Assembly: GCF_030818955.1 (NCBI RefSeq)
Contig: NZ_JAUTBF010000001.1
Span: 744,001 to 808,000 of the forward strand
Direction of reading: 5' to 3'
Origin: Microbacterium trichothecenolyticum
Lineage (GTDB): Bacteria > Actinomycetota > Actinomycetes > Actinomycetales > Microbacteriaceae
DNA: 64,000 bases
Each line of letters starts with the position of its first letter. Position 1 is the first letter of the stretch. Below, piece after piece: positions 52,889-64,000 of this stretch. The notes under the pieces were generated by a model. That model had not been told where the DNA came from, did no database searches, and saw nothing but the letters and a program-made list of their open reading frames with translations. Made by a program: the position numbers and the translations under genes.

Positions 52889-53182
52889 ATGGCAACCGAT
52901 TACGACGCACCGCGCAAGACCGAGGACGACAGCGAGTCGATCGAGGCCCTCAAGGAGCGCGTGCCCGACAAGGCGTCGGGGTCGATCGACAACGAGGATG
53001 CCGACAACCCCTCGGGCTTCGAACTGCCCGGCGCCGACCTCTCCGACATCGAGCTCGATGTCGTCGTGCTTCCCGCTCAGGAAGACGAGTTCACCTGCAT
53101 GAACTGCTTCCTGGTGAAGCACCGCTCGCAGATCGCCGAAGAGAGCGGCTCGGGCTTCATCTGCCTGGAGTGCGCAGCCTGA
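52889..53182 (+). CDS. DUF4193 small zinc-binding protein
   Basis: A 97-residue acidic protein with a C-terminal zinc site, CMNCFL near residue 70 and CLECAA at the end. The actinobacterial DUF4193 family is usually found beside sepH, dut and DUF3093, as here. The function is not known. Its last bases overlap the convergent DUF3093 gene by 26 bases. Confidence 0.88.
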   Translation: MATDYDAPRKTEDDSESIEALKERVPDKASGSIDNEDADNPSGFELPGADLSDIELDVVVLPAQEDEFTCMNCFLVKHRSQIAEESGSGFICLECAA

Positions 53183-53648
53183 CCTGAGCACGCTGGATCG
53201 CCGCGACCAGGCGATCCGGCGTGCGGGTGGACACCACCCACGTCGGCGTCGGGTCGTCGGGATCGGTGACGGGAACCGTCACGACGCCGTCGATCCCACC
53301 CCGGATGACGTGCCAGGCGCGGTGGTCGAGACCACTCCCGCGCGCCGTGCGCGCCTCGTCGGCCGAGACGCCGACCGGCGCCCCCAGCAGGTCGACGGGG
53401 ATGTGGGCGCGCCCCGCCCGCAACTGACCGTCCCGGACCTCCACGACGGGGGAGACCGCGACCAGGCCCACCACGATCGCCACCGAGACCACCAGGCCGA
53501 TGAACAGCGCCAGCGTGGTGTCGAGCGGTGAGAAGACCAGCGCCGCCATCGGGCCGCACACGGCTGCGGCGACGAGCGCCCACAGCGACGGGCTGAGACG
53601 CTCGCGGTAGTCGGCTGCGGTGCGGATGCCGCACCCCCTCTTCTGCAT
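53157..53648 (-). CDS. DUF3093 membrane protein
   Basis: A 163-residue protein with two membrane helices (PSLWALVAAAVCGPMAALVF and LALFIGLVVSVAIVVGLVAV) and a small external domain with RAGRAHIPVDLLG and the C-terminal VSTRTPDRLVAAI. It is the conserved DUF3093 neighbour of dut in actinobacteria, function unknown. Its start ATG 53648 is 12 bases from the divergent dut start. Confidence 0.85.
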   Translation of the reverse strand: MQKRGCGIRTAADYRERLSPSLWALVAAAVCGPMAALVFSPLDTTLALFIGLVVSVAIVVGLVAVSPVVEVRDGQLRAGRAHIPVDLLGAPVGVSADEARTARGSGLDHRAWHVIRGGIDGVVTVPVTDPDDPTPTWVVSTRTPDRLVAAIQRAQVRLRTPGR

Positions 53649-53660
53649 TACCCTCGTGGG

Positions 53661-54116
53661 GTGACCGAAACGGTGGACGTCCCCATTGTCGCATCCGACC
53701 TCCCGGTCTTCGCCCACCCCGGCGATGCCGGAGCCGACCTGACCGCTGCCGAGGCCGTGCGCCTCGAACCCGGTCGACGTGCGCTCGTCGGCACGGGCGT
53801 GCGCATCGCCCTGCCGGAGGGATTCGCGGCGTTCGTGGTGCCGCGCAGCGGTCTCGCCGCGAAGCACGGCATCACGATCGTCAACGCGCCGGGCACGATC
53901 GACGCGGGTTACCGCGGCGAGATCAAGGTGGCCCTGCTGAACACCGATCTCGACGAGGCGTACGACGTCGCGGTGGGCGACCGCATCGCTCAGCTGATCG
54001 TCATGCCCGTTCCGCCCGTCCGTTTCCTCCCCGTCGACGAGCTCCCCGAGAGCGTCCGCGGCGAGGGCGGTTTCGGTTCGAGCGGCTACCAGAGCCTCCA
54101 AGGGAGCACCCGATGA
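53661..54116 (+). CDS. dut: dUTP diphosphatase
   Basis: It hydrolyses dUTP to dUMP, which prevents uracil incorporation and feeds thymidylate synthesis. The 151-residue protein has all five trimeric dUTPase motifs: GDAGADL, PRSGLAAKHGI, NAPGTIDAGYRGEI, GDRIAQLIV, and the C-terminal GGFGSSG that closes on the active site. GTG 53661 lies six bases after TACCCT (53649-53654), a leaderless start. It is the first gene of an operon with DUF3710 and DUF3159 (ATGA overlaps). Confidence 0.95.
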   Translation: MTETVDVPIVASDLPVFAHPGDAGADLTAAEAVRLEPGRRALVGTGVRIALPEGFAAFVVPRSGLAAKHGITIVNAPGTIDAGYRGEIKVALLNTDLDEAYDVAVGDRIAQLIVMPVPPVRFLPVDELPESVRGEGGFGSSGYQSLQGSTR

Positions 54117-54721
54117 CCGACACCGACCAGCCCGGGACCGACGTGGCCCCCGCCGCCAAGAGCGCTCCGCTCGACCGCGAGACCTCCGGCCCGTTCGACG
54201 AGGCCGAGGCGAATCCCGTTCGCCCCTACATCGACCTCGGCGGCATCAAGATCCTGCCGAGGGAGGGCCTCAACCTCCGTCTCGAGGTCGAGGAGCAGAC
54301 GAAACGCATCGTCGCCGTCGGTCTCGACTACGCCGATTCCACGCTGCAGGTGCAGCCGTTCGCGGCACCGCGTTCGAGTGGCCTGTGGGAAGAGACGCGC
54401 GAGCAGATCCGCCAGCAGGTCAAGCAGCAGGGCGGCCGGGTCGAAGAACGCGAGGGTCCGCTCGGACCCGAGCTGCTCGCCGAGGTCCCGGTCATGGCCG
54501 GTGCCGACGGGGCCGCCAAGCGGCTCGCGCGCTTCGTGGGTGTCGACGGACCGCGTTGGTTCCTGCGCGGCGTCGTGGGCGGGGCGGCGACGTCCGACGT
54601 CGAGGCCGCAGCGGCCATCGAAGACCTCTTCCGCTCCATCGTCGTGGTGCGCGGCACCTCGCCCATGCCGCCGCGCGACCTCATTCCGCTCCGGATGCCG
54701 TCGACCCCCGCCACCGCATGA
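54113..54721 (+). CDS. DUF3710 protein
   Basis: A 202-residue soluble protein of the actinobacterial DUF3710 family, always next to dut and DUF3159. It has the conserved RPYIDLGGIKILPREGLNLRLEV, an LQVQPFAAPRSSGLWEETREQI stretch, and GPRWFLRGVVGG. The function is not known. ATG overlaps the dut stop and its own stop overlaps the next start, so all three are coupled. Confidence 0.9.
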   Translation: MTDTDQPGTDVAPAAKSAPLDRETSGPFDEAEANPVRPYIDLGGIKILPREGLNLRLEVEEQTKRIVAVGLDYADSTLQVQPFAAPRSSGLWEETREQIRQQVKQQGGRVEEREGPLGPELLAEVPVMAGADGAAKRLARFVGVDGPRWFLRGVVGGAATSDVEAAAAIEDLFRSIVVVRGTSPMPPRDLIPLRMPSTPATA

Positions 54722-55473
54722 GCGACGAGTCCGCGCGACCCGGGGCCGACGACGCGCGCGTCCCACTCGACCCGCCTTCGGCCGCCGAGAGTGTCGGTGC
54801 GGCGCTGGGGAACGCCGCACGCCGCGCGGGCCTCGACCCGGCGAGGCACGGCTCGACCGGCGCGGCCGTGTGGTCCGCGATGGGCGGGTGGCGCGGCATC
54901 CTGGAATCGGTCCTGCCGTCGCTGGCGTTCGTGGTGCTGTTCACCGTGACCATCGATCCTGAGACGCGCCAGGGCAACCTGTGGTTGAGTCTCGGGGTGT
55001 CCGTGGGACTCGCCGTGCTCTTCACCCTGGCGCGCCTCGTGGCGAAGTCGCCCCCGGGCGCCGCCATCGGCGGTCTGCTCGCCACGGCGGGCGCGGCGAT
55101 TCTGGCCCTGGTGACCGGTCGCGGCCAGGACAACTTCGTGCTCGGGTTCTTCACCAATGGCGCCTACGGCACGGCGTTTCTCGTGTCCGCGCTGATCGGG
55201 TGGCCCCTCATCGGACTGGCTGCGGGCTACTTGCTGGGGGAGGGCACCGCGTGGCGCGCCGACCGCCGCAAGCGCCGCGCCTACACGTGGTTGTCGATCT
55301 CGTGGGCCGCTCTCTTCGCCGCGCGGCTCATCGTGCAGCTGCCTCTGTACTTCGCGGGCGATGTGACCGCGCTGGGCACCCTGAAGATCGTGATGGGACT
55401 TCCGCTGTTCGCGCCGATGCTGGCGGTCACCTGGCTCGTGGTGCGCACCCTCTCCCCTCGCCGCGAGTCCTGA
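54718..55473 (+). CDS. DUF3159 membrane protein
   Basis: A 251-residue integral membrane protein with about six helices (e.g. VLPSLAFVVLFTVTI, LWLSLGVSVGLAVLFTLARL, TAFLVSALIGWPLIGLAAGYLL) after a polar N-terminus. The family is conserved in actinobacteria beside dut and sometimes named for potassium uptake neighbours; no function is shown. It ends a three-gene operon. Confidence 0.88.
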   Translation: MSDESARPGADDARVPLDPPSAAESVGAALGNAARRAGLDPARHGSTGAAVWSAMGGWRGILESVLPSLAFVVLFTVTIDPETRQGNLWLSLGVSVGLAVLFTLARLVAKSPPGAAIGGLLATAGAAILALVTGRGQDNFVLGFFTNGAYGTAFLVSALIGWPLIGLAAGYLLGEGTAWRADRRKRRAYTWLSISWAALFAARLIVQLPLYFAGDVTALGTLKIVMGLPLFAPMLAVTWLVVRTLSPRRES

Positions 55474-55475
55474 TA

Positions 55476-55495
55476 TTATCTTGACATCAAGATAA
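55476..55495. promoter_or_regulatory. Operator-like palindrome upstream of acnA
   Basis: TTATCTTGA and TCAAGATAA flank a central CA. This 20-bp inverted repeat lies 111 bases before the aconitase start and is far richer in A and T than its surroundings. It looks like a binding site for a dimeric regulator. Confidence 0.6.
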
Positions 55496-55606
55496 ATCCG
55501 TCCCCCCGAGCGGTTAGGTCGACCTTCCTGGAATCGACCTCGCGGCGCGGGGAAGATGGAGAAATGCGGGCCGACGCCTGCGCATTCGCCGACGAAGGAG
55601 ACGATC

Positions 55607-58447
<2,841 letters not shown>

Positions 58448-58462
58448 TCACGCCGAACCGTC

Positions 58463-58497
58463 CGAGCGCCCGTCCCGATCGTCGGGGCGGGCGCTCG
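58463..58497 (+). terminator. Terminator of acnA
   Basis: CGAGCGCCCG and CGGGCGCTCG form a 10-bp stem, with CCC/GGG pairing inside, 16 bases after the stop. Confidence 0.8.
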
Positions 58498-58729
58498 CGC
58501 GTCGCCGCATGGCATCCCATCGACAAAGGCTCGCTCGACGCCGGAACGCTCTCCGCCCCATGTCATCGGGGCGGCGGGGCTTCTCTCGCGGACCATCGGA
58601 TGCCGGTGGGCACCGCGTCGAGACCAGCATTCGTCGTGCCCCGCAAGCCGTTGCCGGGACCTCCGCAGGTGCCGAGACTAGAATCGACCCGTACGCGCGT
58701 CCCCGCGCGCACCGCACGAGAGGAGTCGT

Positions 58730-60679
58730 ATGGCTCTCCTACCCGGCATTCACGGACCCCGTGACCTCGACGATCTGAGCCCCGACCAGCTGCGTCAGCT
58801 GGCGGCCGAAGTTCGCGCGTTCCTCGTCGAGAACGTCGCCCGCACCGGCGGCCACCTCGGTCCCAACCTCGGCGTCGTCGAGCTGACGATCGCCCTGCAC
58901 AAGGTCTTCGACTCACCCGCCGACCCCATCATCTTCGACACGGGACACCAGTCCTACGTGCACAAGATGCTCACGGGCCGACAGGACTTCGCGAACCTCC
59001 GTTCACGCGGTGGCCTCGCGGGCTACCCGCAACGCTCCGAGAGCGAGCACGACATCGTCGAGTCCTCGCACGCATCCAGCTCGCTGAGCTGGGCCGACGG
59101 CGTCTCGCGGGCCTTCCACCGCACCGGCCGACGTGACCGTCACGTCATCGCCGTCGTCGGTGACGGCGCGCTCACCGGCGGCATGACGTGGGAGGCACTG
59201 AACAACATCAGCGACGACAACGACCGCAACCTCGTCATCGTCGTCAACGACAACGGTCGCTCGTACGCCCCGACGATCGGTGGCATGGCGCGCTACCTGA
59301 ACCGTGTGCGCACGAACGACGCGTACCGCACGCTGCACCGCGGTTCCGACACGCTCTTCCGCCGCCTCGGACCCGCTGCGCGCGCGGTGTACCGCGGTGT
59401 GCGCGGTGGCACCCACGGCTTCCTGTCGCGCTTCACGAACAACGAGGCGCTCTACAGCAACCTCGACATCAAGTACCTCGGCCCGATCGACGGACACGAC
59501 TTCGACGTGCTGCTGGAGACGCTCGAGCTCGCCAAGTCGTACGGCGCTCCGGTCATCGTGCACGCCATCACCGACAAGGGCAGCGGGTACGCGCCTGCCC
59601 TCAGCGACACCGCCGACCAGTTCCACGCCGTCGGCAAGATCGACCCGATCACGGGCGAAGCCGTAGGCTCCGGCGGCGGCACGCAGTGGACCGACGTCTT
59701 CGCCGAGGAGCTCACCGCCGTCGGCGCCGAGCGCGACGACGTCATCGCGATGACCGCCGCGATGCTGCGCCCCACCGGCCTGCAGCAGTTCGCCGAGCGT
59801 TTCCCGGAGCGCGTGTACGACGTCGGTATCGCCGAGCAGCACGCCGTGGCATCCGCCGCCGGTCTCGCCTTCGGCGGCCTGCACCCGGTCGTCGCGATCT
59901 ACGCCACCTTCATGAACCGCGCCTTCGACCAGGTCATGATGGACGTCGCCCTGCACAAGGCCGGCGTGACGTTCGTGCTCGACCGCGCGGGTGTGACCGG
60001 CCCCGACGGCCCGAGCCATCACGGCATCTGGGATCTGGCGATGCTGCAGCTCGTCCCCGGCATCCGCATCGCTGCTCCCCGCGACGCGGCGCGTCTGCGC
60101 GAAGAGTTCCGCGAGGCGACGGCCGTCGAAGACGCGCCCACCGTCGTGCGGTATCCGAAGGGCAATGTGCCCACCGATGTCGAGGCGATCGAACGTCTCC
60201 CCGACGGCGTCGACGTGCTCGCCCGCGGGTCGAGCGAGGATGTGCTGCTGGTCGGCATCGGTCCGATGGTGCACCTGGCGCTCGAGGTCGCGGAACGCCT
60301 GCGCGCCCAGGGCATCGGCGCGACGGTCATCGACCCGCGGTGGGCGATCCCCGTTCAGCCGTCGGTCATCGACCTCGCTCGCGAGCACCGTCTCGTCATC
60401 ACCATCGAAGACGGCATCCGCGTGGGCGGCGTCGGTACCCGCGTGCGCCAGGTGCTGCGCGAGGCCGGCGTCGACACGGCGGTCGACGAGCTCGGCATCC
60501 CGGATGAGTTCATCGACCACGCGACGCGCGAGCAGATCCTCGAGGATGCCGGGCTCACGGCATCCAAGATCGCGCACGACGTGGTGGCACAGGTGCTCGG
60601 CACCCGTATCCCGGTCGCCCGGCAGACGCCGACGGGCTCGATCCCGACGATCGAGGAGTGGGAGAAGTCCCGGCCGTAA
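58730..60679 (+). CDS. dxs: 1-deoxy-D-xylulose-5-phosphate synthase
   Basis: The first enzyme of the MEP pathway, making DXP from pyruvate and glyceraldehyde 3-phosphate with thiamine diphosphate. The 649-residue protein shows GHLGPNLGVVELTIAL, the thiamine motif GDGALTGGMTWEALNN (about residues 145-160), the transketolase Glu in DVGIAEQHAV, and DRAGVTGPDGPSHHG. ATG 58730 follows GAGGAG. A TAGAAT -10 box lies at about 58679-58684. Confidence 0.96.
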   Translation: MALLPGIHGPRDLDDLSPDQLRQLAAEVRAFLVENVARTGGHLGPNLGVVELTIALHKVFDSPADPIIFDTGHQSYVHKMLTGRQDFANLRSRGGLAGYPQRSESEHDIVESSHASSSLSWADGVSRAFHRTGRRDRHVIAVVGDGALTGGMTWEALNNISDDNDRNLVIVVNDNGRSYAPTIGGMARYLNRVRTNDAYRTLHRGSDTLFRRLGPAARAVYRGVRGGTHGFLSRFTNNEALYSNLDIKYLGPIDGHDFDVLLETLELAKSYGAPVIVHAITDKGSGYAPALSDTADQFHAVGKIDPITGEAVGSGGGTQWTDVFAEELTAVGAERDDVIAMTAAMLRPTGLQQFAERFPERVYDVGIAEQHAVASAAGLAFGGLHPVVAIYATFMNRAFDQVMMDVALHKAGVTFVLDRAGVTGPDGPSHHGIWDLAMLQLVPGIRIAAPRDAARLREEFREATAVEDAPTVVRYPKGNVPTDVEAIERLPDGVDVLARGSSEDVLLVGIGPMVHLALEVAERLRAQGIGATVIDPRWAIPVQPSVIDLAREHRLVITIEDGIRVGGVGTRVRQVLREAGVDTAVDELGIPDEFIDHATREQILEDAGLTASKIAHDVVAQVLGTRIPVARQTPTGSIPTIEEWEKSRP

Positions 60680-61006
60680 CGCCGGAGACGCCCGCATAAC
60701 AGGCGATCGCGCCAGAACAGGCCCCAGCACTCCCCACGCCCTGCTCTGGCACGACAGGCTGCGCCCACCGAGCTCGCACGCTCCCGCACCGCCCCGCGCG
60801 AAACCAGGGGATCACTCCAGAACAGGCCGCACCGGCTCCGCGCCACCCTGTTCTCGCGCGATCACCTGCGCCCGCCGACCCAGGCAACCCCGGGCGCCGC
60901 CCCGCGCGAAACCAGGGGATCACTCCAGAACAGGCCGCACCGGCTCCGCGCCACCCTGTTCCCGCGCGATCGCCTGTCTCCACCGACCACCGCGACCCCG
61001 CGAAAC
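60680..61006. repeat. Intergenic array of palindromic repeats
   Basis: No gene. Two 80-bp direct copies, 60789-60868 and 60897-60976, are 108 bp apart and differ at two positions. Each contains an internal inverted pair, ATCACTCCAGAACAGG and CCCTGTTCTCGCGCGATC. A partial third unit with CGATCGCGCCAGAACAGG lies near 60704. They resemble REP-type dispersed palindromes. Confidence 0.8.
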
Positions 61007-61040
61007 ACAGCGGCGCCGTCCCGAGGAACGGCGCCGCTGT
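61007..61040. terminator. Terminator between dxs and fadB
   Basis: ACAGCGGCGCCGT and ACGGCGCCGCTGT form a perfect 13-bp stem with an 8-base loop, just after the minus-strand fadB stop. Confidence 0.85.
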
Positions 61041-61048
61041 GCCGGGGG

Positions 61049-63187
61049 TCAGCCGTCGACGCCGCGGATGGGCGGGTGGTGGAACATGTCGCCGAAGGCG
61101 CGCTCCGACGCGCCCTCGCGGTCGAGGTAGGGCGAGGCCCCGCCGTCGATGAACGGCCAGCCGGCGCCGAGGATGAGGCACAAGTCGATGTCCTGCACCT
61201 CGGGAACCACGCCCTCATCGAGCATGATCTTGATCTCCTGCGCCAGGCCGTCCTGCACGCGGGCGAGGATCGTCTCGGGCGCCACCGGGGTCTTGCCGGT
61301 GACGAGCACCTTCTGCGCGGCCTTGGTCCAGCCGGTCACGCGGCCGCCTTTGTCCTTCTCGACGACCTCGGGCAGCGCCGCGAGCTCGTGGAAGTTCTCC
61401 GACGCGAAGAACCGGTCGGGGAAGGCGTGCGCCATCGTGTCCTGCACGTGGGCGGCGACCTTCCAGCCGACGAGGTCGATGAGCTGGAACGGGCCCATCG
61501 GCAGGCCGAGCGGCGCGAACGCCTTCTCCACCGTCGCGATGGGGGTGCCCTCGTACACAGCCCGGGCTGCCTCGCCCATGACTTTCGCCAGCAGGCGGTT
61601 CACGACGAAGCCCGGGGCGTCGGCGGTGAGCACCGCGTTCTTGCCCAGGCCCTTGGCGACCACGAAGGCGGTGGACAGCGCCGCGTCGGACGTGGCATCC
61701 GTCTTCACGACCTCGATGAGCGGCATGACCGCGACCGGGTTGAAGAAGTGGAAGCCGACGAGGCGCTCGGGGTGCTGCAGCACGGAGCCGATCTCGGCGA
61801 CCGACAGCGACGACGTGTTCGTGGCGAGGATGGCGTCGTCCGCGACGATTCTCTCTACGCCTGCGAACACGTCCTGCTTGACCCCGACCTCCTCGAACAC
61901 TGCCTCGATGACGAAGTCGCAGTCCGCGAACTCGCTGCGATCGGTCGTCCCGTGCACGAGGGCTCGCAGCTGGTTCGCGGTGTCGCCGTCCAGACGACCC
62001 TTAGCCTCGAGCTTGCCGATCTCCTCGTGAATGGATGCCACGCCCTTGTCGACGCGGCCCTGATCGAGGTCGGTGATGATCACGGGCACCCGCAGCTTCC
62101 GCACGAACAGCAGCGCGAACTGCGACGCCATGAGCCCCGCACCGATGACGCCGACCTTCGTGACCTTCTTCGCGAGCGCCTTGTCGGGAGCTCCGACCGG
62201 ACGCTTCGCGCGCTTCTGCACGAGATCGAAGGCGTACATGGATGCCGCGAACTGGTCGCCCGAGATGAGGTCGGCGAGAGCCTCGTCCTCGCGGGCGAAC
62301 CCCTCGGCCTTCGTGCCGCTCTTGGCCTTGTCGAGCAGGTCGAGCGCGACATAGGGGGAGCGGGGGACGGTACCGATCTTCGACTCGAGCATGTTGCGAG
62401 CCATCTTGATCGCGATGGGCCACTTCGTGAGGCGCTCGAGCTTGCCCGGCTCGTTCTTGCGCTCGACGCGCACGCGGCCGGTGAGCACGCCATCGGCCCA
62501 GCGCAGCGAATCCTCGAGGTAGGAGGCCGCCGGGAAGATGGCATCCATGATCCCGAGGTCGAACGCCTGCTGCGGCTTGAGCATGCGGTTCTGCTTGAGC
62601 GGGTTCGAGACGACGACCTCGAGGGCGTTCTCGATGCCGATGAGGTTCGGCAGCAGGTAAGCGCCGCCCCAGCCGGGGATGATGCCCAGGAACACCTCGG
62701 GCAGCGCGATCGCGGCCGCCGAGGCGTCGACCGTGCGGTAGGTCGAGTTCAGCGCGATCTCGAGGCCGCCGCCGAGAGCGAGGCCGTTGACGAACGCGAA
62801 CGACGGCACGCCCAGGTCGGACAGCGAGCCGATAACCTGGTGTCCGCGCTGCGCGATGAGGCGCGCGATGTCTTTCGACGGCAGCTTCGCCACGTCCGAC
62901 AGGTCGGCGCCGGCGGCGAGGATGTACTGCTTGCCGGTGATCGCCACCGCGTGGATCTCACCCGCGGCCGCACGCTGCTTCAGCGTCGCGAGGGTCTCGC
63001 CGAGCTCGGCGAGCGTCGCGGGCCCCAATGTGTTCGGGCGCGTGTGGTCGCGCCCGTTGTCGAGGGTGATGAGCGCGAGCACGTTGCCCGAGGGCAGGCG
63101 CACGTCGCGGACGGGGGAGTGGGTGACGACCTCGCCGGCCGTGAGGGCGTCGAGCGGCGTGAAGTCGATGGTCGAGTAGTCGGTCAC
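61049..63187 (-). CDS. fadB: Fatty acid oxidation alpha subunit (enoyl-CoA hydratase/3-hydroxyacyl-CoA dehydrogenase)
   Basis: It carries two middle steps of beta-oxidation. The 712-residue protein has an N-terminal crotonase domain (AITGKQYILAAGADLSD, GLALGGGLEIAL, PEVFLGIIPGWGG) and, from about residue 345, a 3-hydroxyacyl-CoA dehydrogenase NAD domain (VGVIGAGLMASQFA) with catalytic His in GFHFFNPVAVMPL and the signature DAPGFVVNRLL. The GTG at 63187 overlaps the thiolase stop as GTGA, the classical fadA-fadB coupling. Confidence 0.94.
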   Translation of the reverse strand: MTDYSTIDFTPLDALTAGEVVTHSPVRDVRLPSGNVLALITLDNGRDHTRPNTLGPATLAELGETLATLKQRAAAGEIHAVAITGKQYILAAGADLSDVAKLPSKDIARLIAQRGHQVIGSLSDLGVPSFAFVNGLALGGGLEIALNSTYRTVDASAAAIALPEVFLGIIPGWGGAYLLPNLIGIENALEVVVSNPLKQNRMLKPQQAFDLGIMDAIFPAASYLEDSLRWADGVLTGRVRVERKNEPGKLERLTKWPIAIKMARNMLESKIGTVPRSPYVALDLLDKAKSGTKAEGFAREDEALADLISGDQFAASMYAFDLVQKRAKRPVGAPDKALAKKVTKVGVIGAGLMASQFALLFVRKLRVPVIITDLDQGRVDKGVASIHEEIGKLEAKGRLDGDTANQLRALVHGTTDRSEFADCDFVIEAVFEEVGVKQDVFAGVERIVADDAILATNTSSLSVAEIGSVLQHPERLVGFHFFNPVAVMPLIEVVKTDATSDAALSTAFVVAKGLGKNAVLTADAPGFVVNRLLAKVMGEAARAVYEGTPIATVEKAFAPLGLPMGPFQLIDLVGWKVAAHVQDTMAHAFPDRFFASENFHELAALPEVVEKDKGGRVTGWTKAAQKVLVTGKTPVAPETILARVQDGLAQEIKIMLDEGVVPEVQDIDLCLILGAGWPFIDGGASPYLDREGASERAFGDMFHHPPIRGVDG

Positions 63188-64000
63188 TTGCGCTTCTTCT
63201 TTCCGTCGAAGAACGGGTTCTCCCAGATGACCGAACCTCCCTGCCCGAGACCGACGCACATCGCGGTCAGGCCGTACCGCACGTCGGGACGCTCGGCGAA
63301 CTGCGCGGCGAGCTGGATCATGAGACGGACCCCGGATGCCGCCAGCGGATGGCCGACGGCGATGGCACCGCCCCACGGGTTCACGCGCGGGTCATCGTCG
63401 GCGATGCCGAAGTGATCGAGGAGCGAGATCACCTGGATGGCGAACGCCTCGTTCAGCTCGAACAGGCCGATGTCGTCGATCGTCAGGCCGGCCTTCTTCA
63501 GCGCCTTCTCGGTCGAGGGGATCGGGCCGATGCCCATGATCTCGGGCTCGACGCCGGCGAAGGCGAACGACACCATGCGCATCTTGGGCGCGAGGCCGAA
63601 CTCCTTCACGGCGTCGGCGCCGGCGAGCAGGCTGATCGTCGCGCCGTCGGTGAGGGGCGACGAGGTCCCCGCGGTGACGCGACCGTGCGGACGGAACGGC
63701 GTCTTCAGCGTGGCGAGGCCTTCGAGGGTCGTCTCGGGGCGGCGTCCCTCGTCCTCGGTGGCGAGGCCCCAGGCGCCGTCGGCGTTCTTCACGGCGACCG
63801 GCACGAGGTCGGGCTGGATCTTGCCCGCCTCGTACGCCGCCTGCACCTTGTGTTGGCTGGCGACACCGAAGCGGTCGGCGCGCTCCTTGGTCAGATGGGG
63901 GAACCGGTCGTGGATGCGCTCGGCCGTCACGCCCATGTTGAGGGCGCCCGGGTCGACGAGCTTCTCGGCGACGAAACGGGGGTTCGGGTCGACGTTCCCG
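63184..64000 (-). CDS. fadA: Acetyl-CoA C-acyltransferase (thiolase), 5' end outside window
   Basis: The last step of beta-oxidation, splitting 3-ketoacyl-CoA. The 272 codons present include TSSPLTDGATISLLA, FELNEAFAIQVISLL, the catalytic His in GGAIAVGHPLAASGVRL and the C-terminal Cys in MCVGLGQGG. The N-terminal catalytic Cys and the start lie beyond the right edge. It is the first of the two genes in the operon and overlaps fadB. Confidence 0.93.
   Translation of the reverse strand, partial: GNVDPNPRFVAEKLVDPGALNMGVTAERIHDRFPHLTKERADRFGVASQHKVQAAYEAGKIQPDLVPVAVKNADGAWGLATEDEGRRPETTLEGLATLKTPFRPHGRVTAGTSSPLTDGATISLLAGADAVKEFGLAPKMRMVSFAFAGVEPEIMGIGPIPSTEKALKKAGLTIDDIGLFELNEAFAIQVISLLDHFGIADDDPRVNPWGGAIAVGHPLAASGVRLMIQLAAQFAERPDVRYGLTAMCVGLGQGGSVIWENPFFDGKKKRK

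Overview
The window is a stretch of high-GC actinobacterial chromosome, most likely from a Microbacterium or close Microbacteriaceae relative. This rests on the gene set and order: a PucR-type regulator beside aceE, glnA2-glnE, sepH, DUF4193, DUF3093, dut-DUF3710-DUF3159, acnA, dxs and a fadB/fadA pair. It is also supported by many genes whose start codon sits 6-8 bases after a TAnnnT -10 box, as expected of leaderless mRNAs. No rRNA or CRISPR array is visible. All positions were read by eye; no database search was run.

Layout. 1-7250: a PucR-type regulator (cut by the left edge), aceE, tRNA-Val, a coiled-coil zinc-ribbon protein, a PolA-like polymerase and rnpB. 7300-10750: a decayed accessory patch with two DUF732-like lipoprotein genes (one frameshifted), a secreted-protein gene and a membrane-anchored gene both cut by an IS5-family transposase remnant, and a small membrane protein. 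10745-20090: ppgK, a SPOR-like small protein, glnA2-glnE, an acyl-CoA ligase, a GNAT enzyme, a DUF2277 protein and a frame-damaged lipoprotein gene. 20094-30254: a 10.1-kb integrated element. 30233-41331: glnA1, an RDD protein, a DUF4191 protein, sucB-lpdA-pepA, a PAC2 protein and the primary sigma factor. 41328-51606: a CofE-like protein, an ATP-grasp gene divergent from a two-gene split alanine racemase, a DUF7455 protein, parE, parC and a phosphodiesterase. 51636-64000: sepH, DUF4193, DUF3093, dut-DUF3710-DUF3159, acnA, dxs, and the beta-oxidation genes fadB and fadA (cut by the right edge).

The main discovery is the integrated element. It is bounded by a perfect 22-bp direct repeat that is the last 22 bases of glnA1, so insertion rebuilt the glutamine synthetase 3' end and moved its original terminator 10 kb away. 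Both ends carry two GCGGACT motifs 11 bp apart, likely integrase arm sites. A rightward repressor-integrase pair faces a leftward excisionase, HTH, replication, WhiB, HNH and tail-like module. No terminase, portal or capsid gene is visible. This layout resembles phage-inducible chromosomal islands and suggests an actinobacterial phage satellite or a reduced prophage. Its cargo includes a tRNA-Arg(TCT), a WhiB-like protein with unusual cysteine spacing, and an HTH gene coupled to a possible ADP-ribosyltransferase-fold protein.

A second unusual locus is 42337-45080. There a racemase lacking the catalytic-Lys barrel overlaps one that has the Lys but lacks the usual Tyr-bearing domain, opposite an ATP-grasp gene that shares the promoter. 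Single-base frameshifts in sigA and parE, both an extra A in a short A run, suggest residual sequencing errors; other frameshifts here should be read with that in mind.
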